Made by a program: the position numbers and the translations under genes | Shown here: positions 26,775 to 36,017 of the stretch, in pieces | How positions within the stretch are numbered: position 1 is the first letter of the stretch | Layout: every line of letters begins with the position of its first letter | The notes under the pieces: model-generated | The model's database searches: none | Seen by the model: the letters and a program-made list of their open reading frames with translations, nothing else | What the model was told of the DNA's origin: nothing | Assembly: GCF_001187505.1 (NCBI RefSeq) | Contig: NZ_CP012150.1 | Location: 3,720,001 to 3,784,000 of the forward strand | DNA from: Mycolicibacterium goodii | Lineage (GTDB): Bacteria > Actinomycetota > Actinomycetes > Mycobacteriales > Mycobacteriaceae | Reading direction: 5' to 3' | DNA: 64,000 nt

Positions 26775-27862
26775 CAACCCGCATTCACCTTCGGCATTAC
26801 CTTCTCCGCCATGAGCTCCATGGAGCGTCGTGCAAGATCGGGATCCACCCAGTCGAGCCCGGCGTACACGAGTTCGCCGAACTCGCCGACCTCGTCCCGG
26901 AACCGCAGCAGCTGGTCCGCCACCGACTCAGGGGTTCCGGTGATGACCAGTTGATCGAGAACACCGTCTAGGGTGACCTCGTCGTCGGGTCGTTCGCGGT
27001 GGGTCTTGAACAGCTCCAGGCGACCGATCTTGCGCATCTTGGTCAGCATCTTGGAGTAGTAGTAGCGGTACGGGCTACGGGGATCGTCGCGGCCGTAGCT
27101 TTCGGCCACTGCCGGATCGTCGGCCACGAACACGGTCCTGGCCACCCGCCAGTCCCCGGTATCGGCCCGTTCACCGACCGACTCCCTGCCCTGGACATAG
27201 TTTGGCCAGTGCGTGGAGACCCACTGCGGCAGTAGGAAGTTCGCCGATAAAGGGTGGAAGTCCCGGGCACCCATGGTGATCACACCCTTGGAGAAGGGGG
27301 CCACCACCGTGCCCACGATCTCCGGACGCGGCTCCTGCAGGGTCTTGGGCAGTATGCCCACGCCAAGGTCGGGGTCGTAGGTCTTCACTGTCGTCACAGA
27401 AAAACGGCCGCCCTCGCGGACCAGAGAGTAGGGCGGCTCTGATTCCCAGATCGCGGTGATCACATCGATGGCCTCGGCAAAGATCGCGTTGCGGTCCTGG
27501 TCGAGGATGCCGAGTGCTTCGGCGTCCGAGGGGAGTGCGCCCGCGCTGATCCCGAGGATGAAGCGGCCCTCGGCGAGGTGGTCGAACATCGCCGAGTTGG
27601 CCGCGACGAGGACCGGGTGCTGCTGTGACAGGTTCGTGGTCCCGGTACCCAGGCGGATCTGCCGGGTGTCGGAGATCAGCGTTGCGAGAAACACCAGGCT
27701 GTTGGTGATGTTCTCGTGTCGATCCGTCAGGTGCTCGCCGATGAACGCGTCGTGAAAGCCCAGGCGGTCTGCCAAGATCACCGCCTCCCGGTCCTCGCGC
27801 AGGGTTTCCGACCAGGGCCGGCCGGCTGGGTGTAGTGGCATTGCGAAGTAACCGAGTCGCAT
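26774..27862 (-). CDS. luciferase-like (LLM) flavin-dependent monooxygenase
   Basis: This 362-residue enzyme of the bacterial luciferase superfamily uses reduced flavin and oxygen. It opens MRLGYFAMPLHPAG, has the ADRLGFHDAFIGEHLTD segment and the LAEGRFILGISAGALPSDAEALG region, and resembles limonene-monooxygenase-type members more than DszA or SsuD types. The start at ATG 27862 is fixed by GGAGG five bases upstream. It heads the three-gene minus-strand operon and diverges from the ABC importer over a 254-base region holding the shared motif. The only flavin reductase nearby is the fusion protein at 21756-22904. Confidence 0.86.
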   Translation of the reverse strand: MRLGYFAMPLHPAGRPWSETLREDREAVILADRLGFHDAFIGEHLTDRHENITNSLVFLATLISDTRQIRLGTGTTNLSQQHPVLVAANSAMFDHLAEGRFILGISAGALPSDAEALGILDQDRNAIFAEAIDVITAIWESEPPYSLVREGGRFSVTTVKTYDPDLGVGILPKTLQEPRPEIVGTVVAPFSKGVITMGARDFHPLSANFLLPQWVSTHWPNYVQGRESVGERADTGDWRVARTVFVADDPAVAESYGRDDPRSPYRYYYSKMLTKMRKIGRLELFKTHRERPDDEVTLDGVLDQLVITGTPESVADQLLRFRDEVGEFGELVYAGLDWVDPDLARRSMELMAEKVMPKVNAG

Positions 27863-28023
27863 TGGATCCTCCGGGTTACGAGGGACAGGCAAGTCCAGTC
27901 AACGGGCGTCGACGATCCGGATCAGTGGCGGTCGGATCGAATTTCGGCGGCCGACATCACGGCTTTCGTCACCGCCGCGCAATGGCCCGCGGCACGTCAC
28001 AGGCGGCGACACCTACCGCTGAT

Positions 28024-28043
28024 GAAATTCACGGTCGACGACA
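28024..28043 (+). promoter_or_regulatory. shared island motif, copy 2 (upstream of ABC importer)
   Basis: This matches 23055-23074 at 18 of 20 bases. It lies between the divergent monooxygenase operon and the ABC importer, 73 bases before the importer start, where an operator could control both directions. Confidence 0.5.
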
Positions 28044-28116
28044 TAGGTCAATCCCGAAGCTGGCACTGTACTGAGTGGCACGCATCACAATCTGCCGTGC
28101 ATGAAGGAGGACCACC

Positions 28117-29181
28117 GTGAAGGTCAACAAAGCGGCCAGGAAGGCGGCGTGTGTGGCTGGGGCCGCGGCGCTTGCGCTGACGACGCTCGTGGGATGCGGA
28201 GGATCCAGTCCGCAGGAGACCGGCGGACCGCAGGTCATCAGGTTCGCGTTCGCGCCGGATCCGGTGTGGGACCTGCTGACCGATTCGGGCACCAGGGCCA
28301 AGTGGGAACAGGAGAACAACATCCGGATCGAGACCAGCTCGACGTGGGACGAGTTCACCTACTTCGCCGGAGGGCACGGGGACATCGTCTCCATGTCCAC
28401 GCAAGAGGTGCCCGTTCTCGAACAACAGACCGGGATCAAGACCGTCACCTTCGGTAAATACAACTACCAGCGGGTCCCGATGCTCAAGCGGGCCGGCGAT
28501 CCGTACGAGACGTTGGAGGACATCCCGAAGGGTTCGAAGATCTGCGTCTCCGGTCCCACCTCCAACACCGCCTTCTGGACCGTGCTGGCCCAGCAGATGC
28601 ACGGCTTGGACTACCGCGTCGGCGGCGGGGATTTCCAGCTGATCGTCAACGACCACTTCGTGAACCCGACCAACCTGCTGCGCGGTGACTGCGAAGCCGC
28701 AGCCGTCATCCCCGAAGCCGCCGTGCCCCAGCTGCGCAAGGGCGAACTGCAGATCATGTACGGAGGTGAGCTGCCCTTCCAGCTGTACAAGGAGTTCGCG
28801 CCGAACAGCGACGATCAGCTCCACGTGGTGGGCAACACCTTCACCGCGACCGAGGCGTGGTACAACGCGCACCCCGACCTCGCGATCAAGTTTCTCGACC
28901 TGTGGCAGCAGGGCGTCGACATGTTCCAGAAGCAGAAGGCAGACGTGATACGTAAGTATCCGCAGCACTTCTCGGTGGAGAGCCCCGAGGACATCGACTG
29001 GCTCATCGAATTCATGTCCGGCGACAACAACTGGTTCGTCGACAAGGTCGCGCTCGACCCGGCCTGGATCCCGGCCGAAACGGAGATCTGGAACCTGATG
29101 AAGCAGCTCAACCCCGAGAACGCGAACTATCTGGCCCCTGACTCGCCGACCCCTCGTTATGAGGCGGCGAAGACCTCGTGA
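28117..29181 (+). CDS. ABC substrate-binding lipoprotein, NMT1/TauA-like
   Basis: This is the solute receptor of the island's importer. The 354-residue product has a lipobox LTTLVGC with the acylated cysteine at about 27, then VIRFAFAPDPVWDLLTDSG and a two-lobe NMT1/SsuA-like fold with TSNTAFWTVLAQQM. The GTG start lies seven bases after AAGGAGG, an unusually good ribosome site. It is the first of four importer genes read away from the monooxygenase operon. The ligand is unknown; it should be the starting compound of the pathway. Confidence 0.85.
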   Translation: MKVNKAARKAACVAGAAALALTTLVGCGGSSPQETGGPQVIRFAFAPDPVWDLLTDSGTRAKWEQENNIRIETSSTWDEFTYFAGGHGDIVSMSTQEVPVLEQQTGIKTVTFGKYNYQRVPMLKRAGDPYETLEDIPKGSKICVSGPTSNTAFWTVLAQQMHGLDYRVGGGDFQLIVNDHFVNPTNLLRGDCEAAAVIPEAAVPQLRKGELQIMYGGELPFQLYKEFAPNSDDQLHVVGNTFTATEAWYNAHPDLAIKFLDLWQQGVDMFQKQKADVIRKYPQHFSVESPEDIDWLIEFMSGDNNWFVDKVALDPAWIPAETEIWNLMKQLNPENANYLAPDSPTPRYEAAKTS

Positions 29182-29221
29182 CCCGTACACGGAACAATCA
29201 TCGATAGACGAGAGGCGACTT

Positions 29222-30061
29222 GTGTCCACCACATTGGAGTCACCCCCGAACGTCCCGGCGCGGACGAGCGAAGAGGACATCGTCCGCGCGGCAAAGCGAA
29301 AAGACCGCATCACGACGTGGGGCTGGCGAATCGCGGGGTATGTCTTCTTCCTCGGCATCTGGGAGCTCGCGTCGGGCAACCTGATGGACGAGCGGTTGCT
29401 GCCCGGGCCGTCGACGGTGTTCGAGACCTTCGGCCGGCTCTGGGCCACCGGGGAGGTGCCGGGCGCGTTCGCCACCACGCTGGCGCGGATCGCGGTCGGT
29501 TTCGCAATCGCCTTCGTGGTGGGCGTGGCGATCGGCATCCTCATGCAGAACCGGTTCCTCAACGGATTCTTCCGGGATGCGGTCACCATCGGCGTGACGA
29601 CGCCGGGCCTGATCTGGGCTCTCATCACGGCGATCATCTTCGGTAACCGCACGGCCGGGCCCATCATCGCGATCGTGCTGACGACGTTCGCGCTCATCAC
29701 CGTGAATATCTCGGAAGGCATCAAAACGCTGCCCAAGGATCTCATCGACATGGGCAAGTCGTTCGGTGTAGGGGTGGTGAAACGCAACCGCCACATCGTC
29801 GTACCGCACCTGGCGCCATTCATCTTCACCGGCGTGCGGTTCGGATTCTCGATCGCGTGGAAGGTGACGGTGCTGACCGAGGTGTTCTCGGCCTCCCAGG
29901 GCATCGGGTTCGAGATGCGCACCGCCACACAATTGTTCCGGCTCGACGAGTTCCTCACCTGGATCCTGGCGTTCTACGTCCTCGCGCTGTTCCTCGACAA
30001 GGTGGTGCTCGAATTCCTCGAACGCCGGTTCTTCGCTTGGCGAGGGGAGCTGAAGTCATGA
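29222..30061 (+). CDS. ABC transporter permease (first of two)
   Basis: This is a BPD-type membrane subunit of 279 residues with about six spans and the EAA-like loop at MGKSFGVGVVKRNRHIVVPHL. The start is GTG 29222 after an AGAGGCG site; the longer frame upstream overlaps the receptor gene and is rejected. Its stop overlaps the next permease as ATGA. Having two different permeases suggests a heterodimeric channel, whereas SsuC/TauC systems are normally homodimeric. Confidence 0.86.
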   Translation: MSTTLESPPNVPARTSEEDIVRAAKRKDRITTWGWRIAGYVFFLGIWELASGNLMDERLLPGPSTVFETFGRLWATGEVPGAFATTLARIAVGFAIAFVVGVAIGILMQNRFLNGFFRDAVTIGVTTPGLIWALITAIIFGNRTAGPIIAIVLTTFALITVNISEGIKTLPKDLIDMGKSFGVGVVKRNRHIVVPHLAPFIFTGVRFGFSIAWKVTVLTEVFSASQGIGFEMRTATQLFRLDEFLTWILAFYVLALFLDKVVLEFLERRFFAWRGELKS

Positions 30062-31110
30062 GCGTGCTCACCGATCCGGAGAAGGCCGCCGGGTACGAGC
30101 GGCCCTCGGCCCTCAGCAAGGGCTGGCGGTGGTTGACACGCAGTTCGTGGGTCGGCCGACTGCTGTTCCCGGTTGTCTGCCTGCTGTTCTGGCTGGCCGC
30201 GATCAAGGCGGTCACCACTATATGGCCGTTCGCGGTGGATGTGCTGCCGACCCCGTGGCAGGTGTTCGGGTTCATGGCCGACGAGCTGCGCGGTGACACA
30301 CTGGCCCCGCACAACATGTACGTGACGTTCGGGATCTCGTTGCAGCGGTTGGGCATCGGCATGCTGCTCGCGATGGTGATCGGAACTGTCATCGGCATCG
30401 CGATGGGCCTGTCCAAAGCGGTCGACGCGTTCTTCAACGACTGGGTGGTCGCGATCCTGGCGATGCCTAACCTGGCCTGGGCGTTGTTCTGCAGCCTCGC
30501 TTTCGGATTCGGCGACATCGGTCCCATCATCACCGTGGTGCTGACGGGAGTTCCGTTCGTGATCATCAATGTCCGTGAGGGCGTACGGAACACGCCCACG
30601 GATCTGTACGACATGGCGCGGGCGTTCGGTGTGCCCAGGGACCGCGTGATCCGGCAGGTGCTGATCCCGTCGCTGCTGCCGTTCCTGTTCGCCGCCGCGC
30701 GCTACTGCTTCGCGCTGGGATGGAAGGGCCTGGTGGTCGCGGAGGTGTTCGGTGGTCAGGACGGCGCGGGCTGGACCATCAAATTCTGGTACGACGCACA
30801 CCGTGCGTACGGCGTGATCGGATATGCGCTGCTGTTCGTCATCTTCGCGCTGATCTTCGAGAAGTTCATGTTCGACCAGTTGTCGAAGCGTCTGTTCAAG
30901 TGGCGCCCGGCGATCGATGCGGTCGACGTGGTCGAGGAGCGCTTCGACGCTCACGCCAAGGTCGCCGTCGCAGCGGCAGAGACCGGTGCCACCGCCACCA
31001 GCGCGGCGCTGGGCAGCATCACCCTCGTGACGCAGGGACCGAACGACGACGTACCCCCACCCACGGCGCCGGACGCGCCCGAGAAGAACAGGAGAATCGA
31101 CCGTGGCTGA
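30058..31110 (+). CDS. ABC transporter permease (second of two)
   Basis: This is the second membrane subunit, 350 residues, with about six spans from residue 40 to 275 and an EAA-like loop at MARAFGVPRDRVIRQVLIPSL. A hydrophilic C-terminal tail of about 60 residues (Ala/Thr/Pro-rich) is longer than usual for the family and presumably cytoplasmic. It overlaps the first permease and the ATPase, so all three are translationally coupled. Confidence 0.86.
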   Translation: MSVLTDPEKAAGYERPSALSKGWRWLTRSSWVGRLLFPVVCLLFWLAAIKAVTTIWPFAVDVLPTPWQVFGFMADELRGDTLAPHNMYVTFGISLQRLGIGMLLAMVIGTVIGIAMGLSKAVDAFFNDWVVAILAMPNLAWALFCSLAFGFGDIGPIITVVLTGVPFVIINVREGVRNTPTDLYDMARAFGVPRDRVIRQVLIPSLLPFLFAAARYCFALGWKGLVVAEVFGGQDGAGWTIKFWYDAHRAYGVIGYALLFVIFALIFEKFMFDQLSKRLFKWRPAIDAVDVVEERFDAHAKVAVAAAETGATATSAALGSITLVTQGPNDDVPPPTAPDAPEKNRRIDRG

Positions 31111-31846
31111 TATCTCTGTCACCAACTTGCACAAGGAGTTCGGCCTGGGCGCCGACAAGGTCGTCGCGTTGGAGAACGTGAACCTGAGCATCAGCGGCCA
31201 CGCCTTCGTATCGATCGTCGGGGCGTCCGGCTGCGGAAAGTCGACACTGCTGAACATCCTCAGTGGCATCGAAACCCCGACCAGCGGCAGGGTGAGCATC
31301 ACCGAGAACGGCAGGCCGGCACACGCAGGATATGTGTTTCAGGCGGCCCGGCTTCTGCCCTGGCGCAGTGTGATGGAGAACATGCTCTTCGTGCAGAAAG
31401 ACCGTTCGGCCGAGACACGGGCCCGCTGCCAGCATTACCTCGAGATGGTGCAGCTCGGTGATAAGGGCGACAAGTATCCAGGAGAGTTGTCGGGCGGCAT
31501 GCAGCAGCGTGTAGGCATCGCGCGTGCTTTCGCGACCGAACCCGATGTGCTGTTCATGGACGAACCATTCAGCCATCTCGATGCGATCACCGCGCGCACC
31601 CTGCGGCGGGAACTACACACGATCTGGGCCGAGACCGGCAAGACCGTGGTTTTCGTGACCCATGACGTCGGCGAGGCCGTCGAGCTGTCGAACCGGATCC
31701 TGGTGTTCGCAAAAGGTGGCCGCCTCGCCGACGACATCAAGCTGACGTTGCCGTTCCCGCGGGACCCGTCCGACGCGGATGTGGCGGTCACCAAGGCCGA
31801 GGTGTTCAAGACCTTCGAGGACATCGGCGCGCTCGCGGTTTCCTGA
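31103..31846 (+). CDS. ABC transporter ATP-binding protein
   Basis: This is the ATPase of the island importer, 247 residues: Walker A GASGCGKST (about 41-49), signature LSGGMQQR (about 130-137), Walker B VLFMDEP and switch VTHDVGEAV. The start is GTG 31103, inside the end of the second permease. A strong hairpin follows the stop, closing the operon. Confidence 0.9.
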   Translation: MADISVTNLHKEFGLGADKVVALENVNLSISGHAFVSIVGASGCGKSTLLNILSGIETPTSGRVSITENGRPAHAGYVFQAARLLPWRSVMENMLFVQKDRSAETRARCQHYLEMVQLGDKGDKYPGELSGGMQQRVGIARAFATEPDVLFMDEPFSHLDAITARTLRRELHTIWAETGKTVVFVTHDVGEAVELSNRILVFAKGGRLADDIKLTLPFPRDPSDADVAVTKAEVFKTFEDIGALAVS

Positions 31847-31862
31847 CTGGCTCTCGAAAGAC

Positions 31863-31892
31863 GTCGCGCCCGGCATCCGTGCCGGGCGCGAC
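31863..31892. terminator. bidirectional hairpin terminator
   Basis: A perfect 13-pair stem (GTCGCGCCCGGCA and its complement) encloses a four-base loop. It lies between the convergent ABC importer and FAH-family genes and can serve both strands. There is no T tract, as is common in mycobacteria. Confidence 0.8.
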
Positions 31893-31923
31893 ATCTGTAT
31901 ACGAGCTATGTGCCAGAAAACCG

Positions 31924-32799
31924 TTAAACAGTGGGATTCGACAGCGTTCCGATGCAATCGATGGTGACTTCCATGAGGTCACCGGGTGACAGGAAACGCG
32001 GCGGGCTGAACCCGATGCCCACTCCAGCCGGTGTACCGGTCGCGATGACGTCACCGGGTTGCAGCATCACCGCCGCCGAGATCGCCTCGATCACGGTGGG
32101 GATGTCGAAAATCAGATCCGACACGGGGGCGTCCTGACGCAGCTCCCCGTTGATCCTGGTCTGCACCCGCAACGCATTCACGTCGTCGATCTCGTCGGCG
32201 GTCACCAGCACCGGACCCATCGGCCCGTAGGTGGCGGCGCTCTTGCCGATGAAGAACTGCACGTGGCGCTTCTGTAGATCGCGGATCGTGACGTCGTTGA
32301 CGATGGTGTAGCCGTAGACGTGCGCGAACGCGTCGGCTGCAGCGATCTGATGCCCACCCTCGCCGATCACCACTGCCAGTTCACCCTCGTAATCGCTTGT
32401 ATACGTGGGGTCGTCGCTCACGCGGACGTGGTCGTCGGGGCCGACGATCGACGAAAGGGCCTTGGTGAAAATCACCGGGATGTCAGGAACCACCTGCTTC
32501 TGGCTGGCGTCGAATCCGCTGCCGGCGAACTCCGCCGCGTGATCGTAGTAGTTCTTGCCCACGCACATGATGTTGTTGTATGGGCGGATCGGTGCCAGCA
32601 ACCGCACGGTGTCGGCCGCGATGCGGGGTGCGGTGGCTGCCGCCTTCGCCGCGCGCCGCAGACCGTCGGCTCCCAGCGCGACGAACTCCACCATGCTCGG
32701 CGAGAATCCGTCATCGGTTGTCAGCGGGACCAGTGTGTCTCCGTCGATGAGGCCGATTTCTGGGCCGCCGCCAGGTCGGCAGTAGGTGGCGAGTCTCAT
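31924..32799 (-). CDS. fumarylacetoacetate hydrolase (FAH) family protein
   Basis: FAH-fold enzymes hydrolyse or decarboxylate beta-dicarbonyl compounds, often late in aromatic degradation. The 291-residue product has the N-terminal domain, then MCVGKNYYDHAAEF, the metal-binding SDYEGELAVVIGEGG segment, VNDVTIRDLQ and the end motif GDVIATGTPAGVGIG. It is the last gene of the six-gene minus-strand operon headed at 38173. A hydratase, isomerase or hydrolase activity cannot be distinguished here. Confidence 0.86.
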   Translation of the reverse strand: MRLATYCRPGGGPEIGLIDGDTLVPLTTDDGFSPSMVEFVALGADGLRRAAKAAATAPRIAADTVRLLAPIRPYNNIMCVGKNYYDHAAEFAGSGFDASQKQVVPDIPVIFTKALSSIVGPDDHVRVSDDPTYTSDYEGELAVVIGEGGHQIAAADAFAHVYGYTIVNDVTIRDLQKRHVQFFIGKSAATYGPMGPVLVTADEIDDVNALRVQTRINGELRQDAPVSDLIFDIPTVIEAISAAVMLQPGDVIATGTPAGVGIGFSPPRFLSPGDLMEVTIDCIGTLSNPTV

Positions 32800-32811
32800 G
32801 TGTCGTCCTCT

Positions 32812-33849
32812 CTAGAAAGGGGATTCGACGCCGGCGCCCCGCGCCACGTGGCGCAGCTGCACGGCGAGCTTGTCCGGTATCGGCACGCCGAGCTGTTCGG
32901 CGTCGGCCTGTAGCCGGGCTGCCTCGTCCCCGGGCAGCCTCACGCGTCCACCGTCGATCGAGCCTGAGTCGCGCAGTGCGTCCAGATGGTGTGTGAGATC
33001 GGCGAGGACCGCCGGCCCGGGGCGGAACAGGTCGGTACGCAGCACCAGGACCGCCTGTCCGGTGTTGGTCGGGGTGGTCTCGTCGAGGCGATGGTCGATC
33101 ACCTCGGCGCCGAAGGCGGCCCCGTTGAGCACGCCGGCGAGCAGGCCGATCGCGATCGTGAGGCCGGCGCCCTTGTAGCCCCCGATCGGAACCAGGAAGC
33201 CCTCGTGGGCCTTCGCCGGGTCGGTGATCGGGCGGCCCGCCGCGTCGACGACCCAGCCTTCCGGCATCGGGCGACCTTCGCGGGCCGCAACCTTGATGGT
33301 GCCGTGCGATGCCGTGGTGGTCGCGATGTCGAGGACGAACGGGGTCGACTCGGTCGGGATCGCGATGGCCAACGGATTGGTGCCGAGCAGCGGAATCGTC
33401 CCGCCCCACGGCGGCATCCCGTTGGCGTTGGCCACGGCGAGGTATGACCCGACGCAACCGGCGTCGGCGGCCATCTGCGCATACGAACCGGCCGCCCCGG
33501 CATGATTCGAGTGCACGGTGCCGACCCACGCCAGCCCCGATTGCCGCGCCTTGTCGATGGCCAACTCGGTCGCCCTGGTCATCACCACCTGTCCGAGCCC
33601 GTTGTCGCCATCGATCAGCGCCGACACCGGCGTCTCGTGGCGCACTGTGATGGTCGGACGCACGTTGATCCCGCCGGCGCGGATACGCTCCAGGTAGGAC
33701 GGCAGCCGGATCAGCCCGTGGCCCGTGCGTCCACGCATGTCGGCCTCGATGAGGCGCCGTGCGGTGATTTCGGCGTGATCGCTTGAGACTCCGTGGGCAC
33801 GGAGGGCGTCGGCGGCGAACGACTCGAGCGTCGCGGCGGGAACGCGCAT
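32812..33849 (-). CDS. malate/L-lactate dehydrogenase family (Ldh2/YlbC type) oxidoreductase
   Basis: This NAD(P)-dependent 2-hydroxyacid or imine oxidoreductase has 345 residues. Family features include GLIRLPSYLERIRAG, the active-site HSNHAGAAGSYAQMAADAG segment, and NPLAIAIPT followed by the GYKGAGLTIAIGLLAG loop. The ATG at 33849 overlaps the stop of the upstream amidohydrolase (ATGA), which is why it is preferred to the adjacent GTG. It would act on a hydroxyacid released by the preceding enzymes; the substrate is unknown. Confidence 0.86.
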   Translation of the reverse strand: MRVPAATLESFAADALRAHGVSSDHAEITARRLIEADMRGRTGHGLIRLPSYLERIRAGGINVRPTITVRHETPVSALIDGDNGLGQVVMTRATELAIDKARQSGLAWVGTVHSNHAGAAGSYAQMAADAGCVGSYLAVANANGMPPWGGTIPLLGTNPLAIAIPTESTPFVLDIATTTASHGTIKVAAREGRPMPEGWVVDAAGRPITDPAKAHEGFLVPIGGYKGAGLTIAIGLLAGVLNGAAFGAEVIDHRLDETTPTNTGQAVLVLRTDLFRPGPAVLADLTHHLDALRDSGSIDGGRVRLPGDEAARLQADAEQLGVPIPDKLAVQLRHVARGAGVESPF

Positions 33850-34925
33850 CACGGCGCCGTACCGATGCTGAACAGCCGGATCGCGTTACCGCCCAGCACC
33901 TGTGCCCTGTCATTGTCGGACAGGCGGGCTTCGGAGAGAAACGCAACGGGGTCGACGGTGCTCATGTCGAACGGGTAGTCGGTGCCCAGTAACACGTGAT
34001 CCACTCCGAGGTCGCCGACGAGCTGTTCGACCATCCGCGGGTCGAACACGTTGGTATCCACGTAAATCGAGCGCAGCACTTCGCTCGGGGGAACGTCGAG
34101 GTGATGGCGCAGCTCGGGCCGCACCTGCCAGGCATGATCGGTTCGCGCGATGTAGAACGGCAGATACCCGCCGCCGTGCACCACCAGCACACGCAGTTGA
34201 GGATGACGGATCCACACCCCGCCGAGAATCATCCGGGTCACGGCCAGTGTGGACGCCAACGGCATACACATGACGTTGACCAGATAGTAGTCGGTGAACC
34301 GCTGGCCGTGCGTGAATCCCTGGGGGTGCAGGATCACGGTCATGTCCAGTTCGACGACGGCCTCCCAGAACGGATCGAAGCGCCGGTGGTCGAGGTCGAG
34401 GCCGAGTACGTCGGCGCTGATCTCGACGCCGTGAAAGCCGAAGTCACGCTGTGCTTCCCGCAGGACCTCGACCGCGAGCTCCGGGTAATTCATCGGGACA
34501 TTGGCCACGCCGGCGAACCGGGCGGGCCACTGCGCGACGACCTCTGCGATCCGCTCGTGCTGGATCCGGTTGACCCGCAATGCCTCATCCTCGGGAAGCC
34601 AGTAGAAGTACTCCGTCGGCGGCACCGCGAGCAGTTGCATGTCGACACCCTGGGCGTCCATATCGGCCAGACGCTGCTCGGCATCCTCGAACTGGGCGGT
34701 GTTGAGTGGGCTCGCGCGGTACTCGGCGTTGTAGCGTGTGGTCTCCTCGGACGAATAGAGCGTGCGCGGTTCGAATTCGGGACGGAAGTACTGTTTCGCC
34801 TGCGCCGCGGCGGGTTTCACCGACAGGTGGGTGTGGGCGTCGACGCAAATTCCCGGCGGTTTCGGGACACGCGACGTTTCGATCCGCGGCGCCAGCTCCG
34901 GCCACCACTCGGCGGAATCCGTCAT
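33849..34925 (-). CDS. amidohydrolase 2 (ACMSD-like) family protein, copy 1
   Basis: This 358-residue metal-dependent TIM-barrel protein has the HxH of strand 1 in VDAHTHL, later histidines in ILHPQGFTHG and VVHGGGYLPFY, and the terminal aspartate in LLGTDYPFD. The family includes amino-carboxymuconate-semialdehyde decarboxylase and gamma-resorcylate decarboxylase, so decarboxylation is as likely as hydrolysis. It is a paralogue of the gene at 37157-38173. It overlaps both flanking genes of the operon by a few bases. Confidence 0.86.
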   Translation of the reverse strand: MTDSAEWWPELAPRIETSRVPKPPGICVDAHTHLSVKPAAAQAKQYFRPEFEPRTLYSSEETTRYNAEYRASPLNTAQFEDAEQRLADMDAQGVDMQLLAVPPTEYFYWLPEDEALRVNRIQHERIAEVVAQWPARFAGVANVPMNYPELAVEVLREAQRDFGFHGVEISADVLGLDLDHRRFDPFWEAVVELDMTVILHPQGFTHGQRFTDYYLVNVMCMPLASTLAVTRMILGGVWIRHPQLRVLVVHGGGYLPFYIARTDHAWQVRPELRHHLDVPPSEVLRSIYVDTNVFDPRMVEQLVGDLGVDHVLLGTDYPFDMSTVDPVAFLSEARLSDNDRAQVLGGNAIRLFSIGTAP

Positions 34926-36001
34926 GCGCGACTGAGGGCCGTCTCGGCTTGTGTCTCCAGGATGTCCTCTTCGGACAACGGCAGGTGCACCACTTCGTTG
35001 CGCTGCGCAGAGAGGTCGGCGGCGAGGTAGACCTCCATGGTGACGCGCGCGAGCCGCGCCTCGACCAGGACCGGCCGGTCATAGGCGACGGCCTCGATGA
35101 AATGGGTGGTCTCGCGCTCCATCGGTCCCGCGTACACATGGTCGACGAATTCACCGGGCATGGTGGACAACGGGAACTGCACGCCGTGGCTCACGGTGTT
35201 CAGCACGATGTCGCGGTGGCTGGCGTCGGCGAGCACCGCGCCCTCGGTGCCGATCACCTCCATCCATGTCGTCGACGCGTTGGGGTAGCCCGGCGGCAGC
35301 GACATGCCGGCGCCGACCGTCACCACCACACCGTCGTCCATGGTCACCACCAGGTACTGGGTGTCAGGTGAACCGAGGGTGGATGCCCTTACGCCCCAGG
35401 CATTCTGCGAGTACACCCGCACGGGCCTGCGCGGCTCCAGGCACCAGAACGCGAAATCGAGATCGTGAGTGGCCTCCATCGCGGCCGGGGATAGCTTTGT
35501 GCGCGAGGAGATCTTGGCGCCCAGCGAGCGTGTGATGTGGCGGCTCAGCAGGATGCTGGTGACGTTGCCCAGAGTGCCGTTGTTGATGGCCCGTTTGATC
35601 ATTGCCTGTTTGTCGTTGAACCGTTGTGAGTAGCCGATGGTGAATTTCAGTCTGCGGCTCTCTGCCAGCATGATCAGTTCATCGGCCTCGGCCAGGGTCA
35701 CGGCCATCGGCTTCTCCAGCAGCACATGCTTGCCTGCCTCGAGTGCCGCCTTGGTCATCGGGTAGTGCAGATCCTCGGGGGTGGCGGACACGACGATCGC
35801 GTCGATCCCCGGATTCCCGACGATTTCCTGCCAGTGCTCGGTGACGTATGTCGGATCAGTCTGTTCGGTGATCTCGGCGCGCCGCGCCGGATCAATTTCG
35901 GCGAGATGCAGATCGGCGACGAGGGGGCTGCGTGACGCCGTGACGGCGCGGATGCCACCGCACCAACCGGTTCCGATGATTCCGAGATTGATCTGGCGCA
36001 T
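34922..36001 (-). CDS. Gfo/Idh/MocA family oxidoreductase, copy 2
   Basis: This 359-residue protein has a Rossmann motif (LGIIGTGWCGGIRA, about 5-18) and the conserved lysine in LLEKPMAV near residue 97. The C-terminal domain has THDLDFAFWCLEPRRP. It is a relative of its neighbour at 36018-37160 and of 23111-24103. The start is ATG 36001 behind a GAAAGGA site, 16 bases from the upstream stop. Confidence 0.86.
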   Translation of the reverse strand: MRQINLGIIGTGWCGGIRAVTASRSPLVADLHLAEIDPARRAEITEQTDPTYVTEHWQEIVGNPGIDAIVVSATPEDLHYPMTKAALEAGKHVLLEKPMAVTLAEADELIMLAESRRLKFTIGYSQRFNDKQAMIKRAINNGTLGNVTSILLSRHITRSLGAKISSRTKLSPAAMEATHDLDFAFWCLEPRRPVRVYSQNAWGVRASTLGSPDTQYLVVTMDDGVVVTVGAGMSLPPGYPNASTTWMEVIGTEGAVLADASHRDIVLNTVSHGVQFPLSTMPGEFVDHVYAGPMERETTHFIEAVAYDRPVLVEARLARVTMEVYLAADLSAQRNEVVHLPLSEEDILETQAETALSRA

Positions 36002-36017
36002 GCCCAGTCCTTTCGAA

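Noticed and set aside
28048..29958. 636-codon open frame on the minus strand
   Set aside because: It is the shadow of the importer receptor and first permease; it has no family resemblance.
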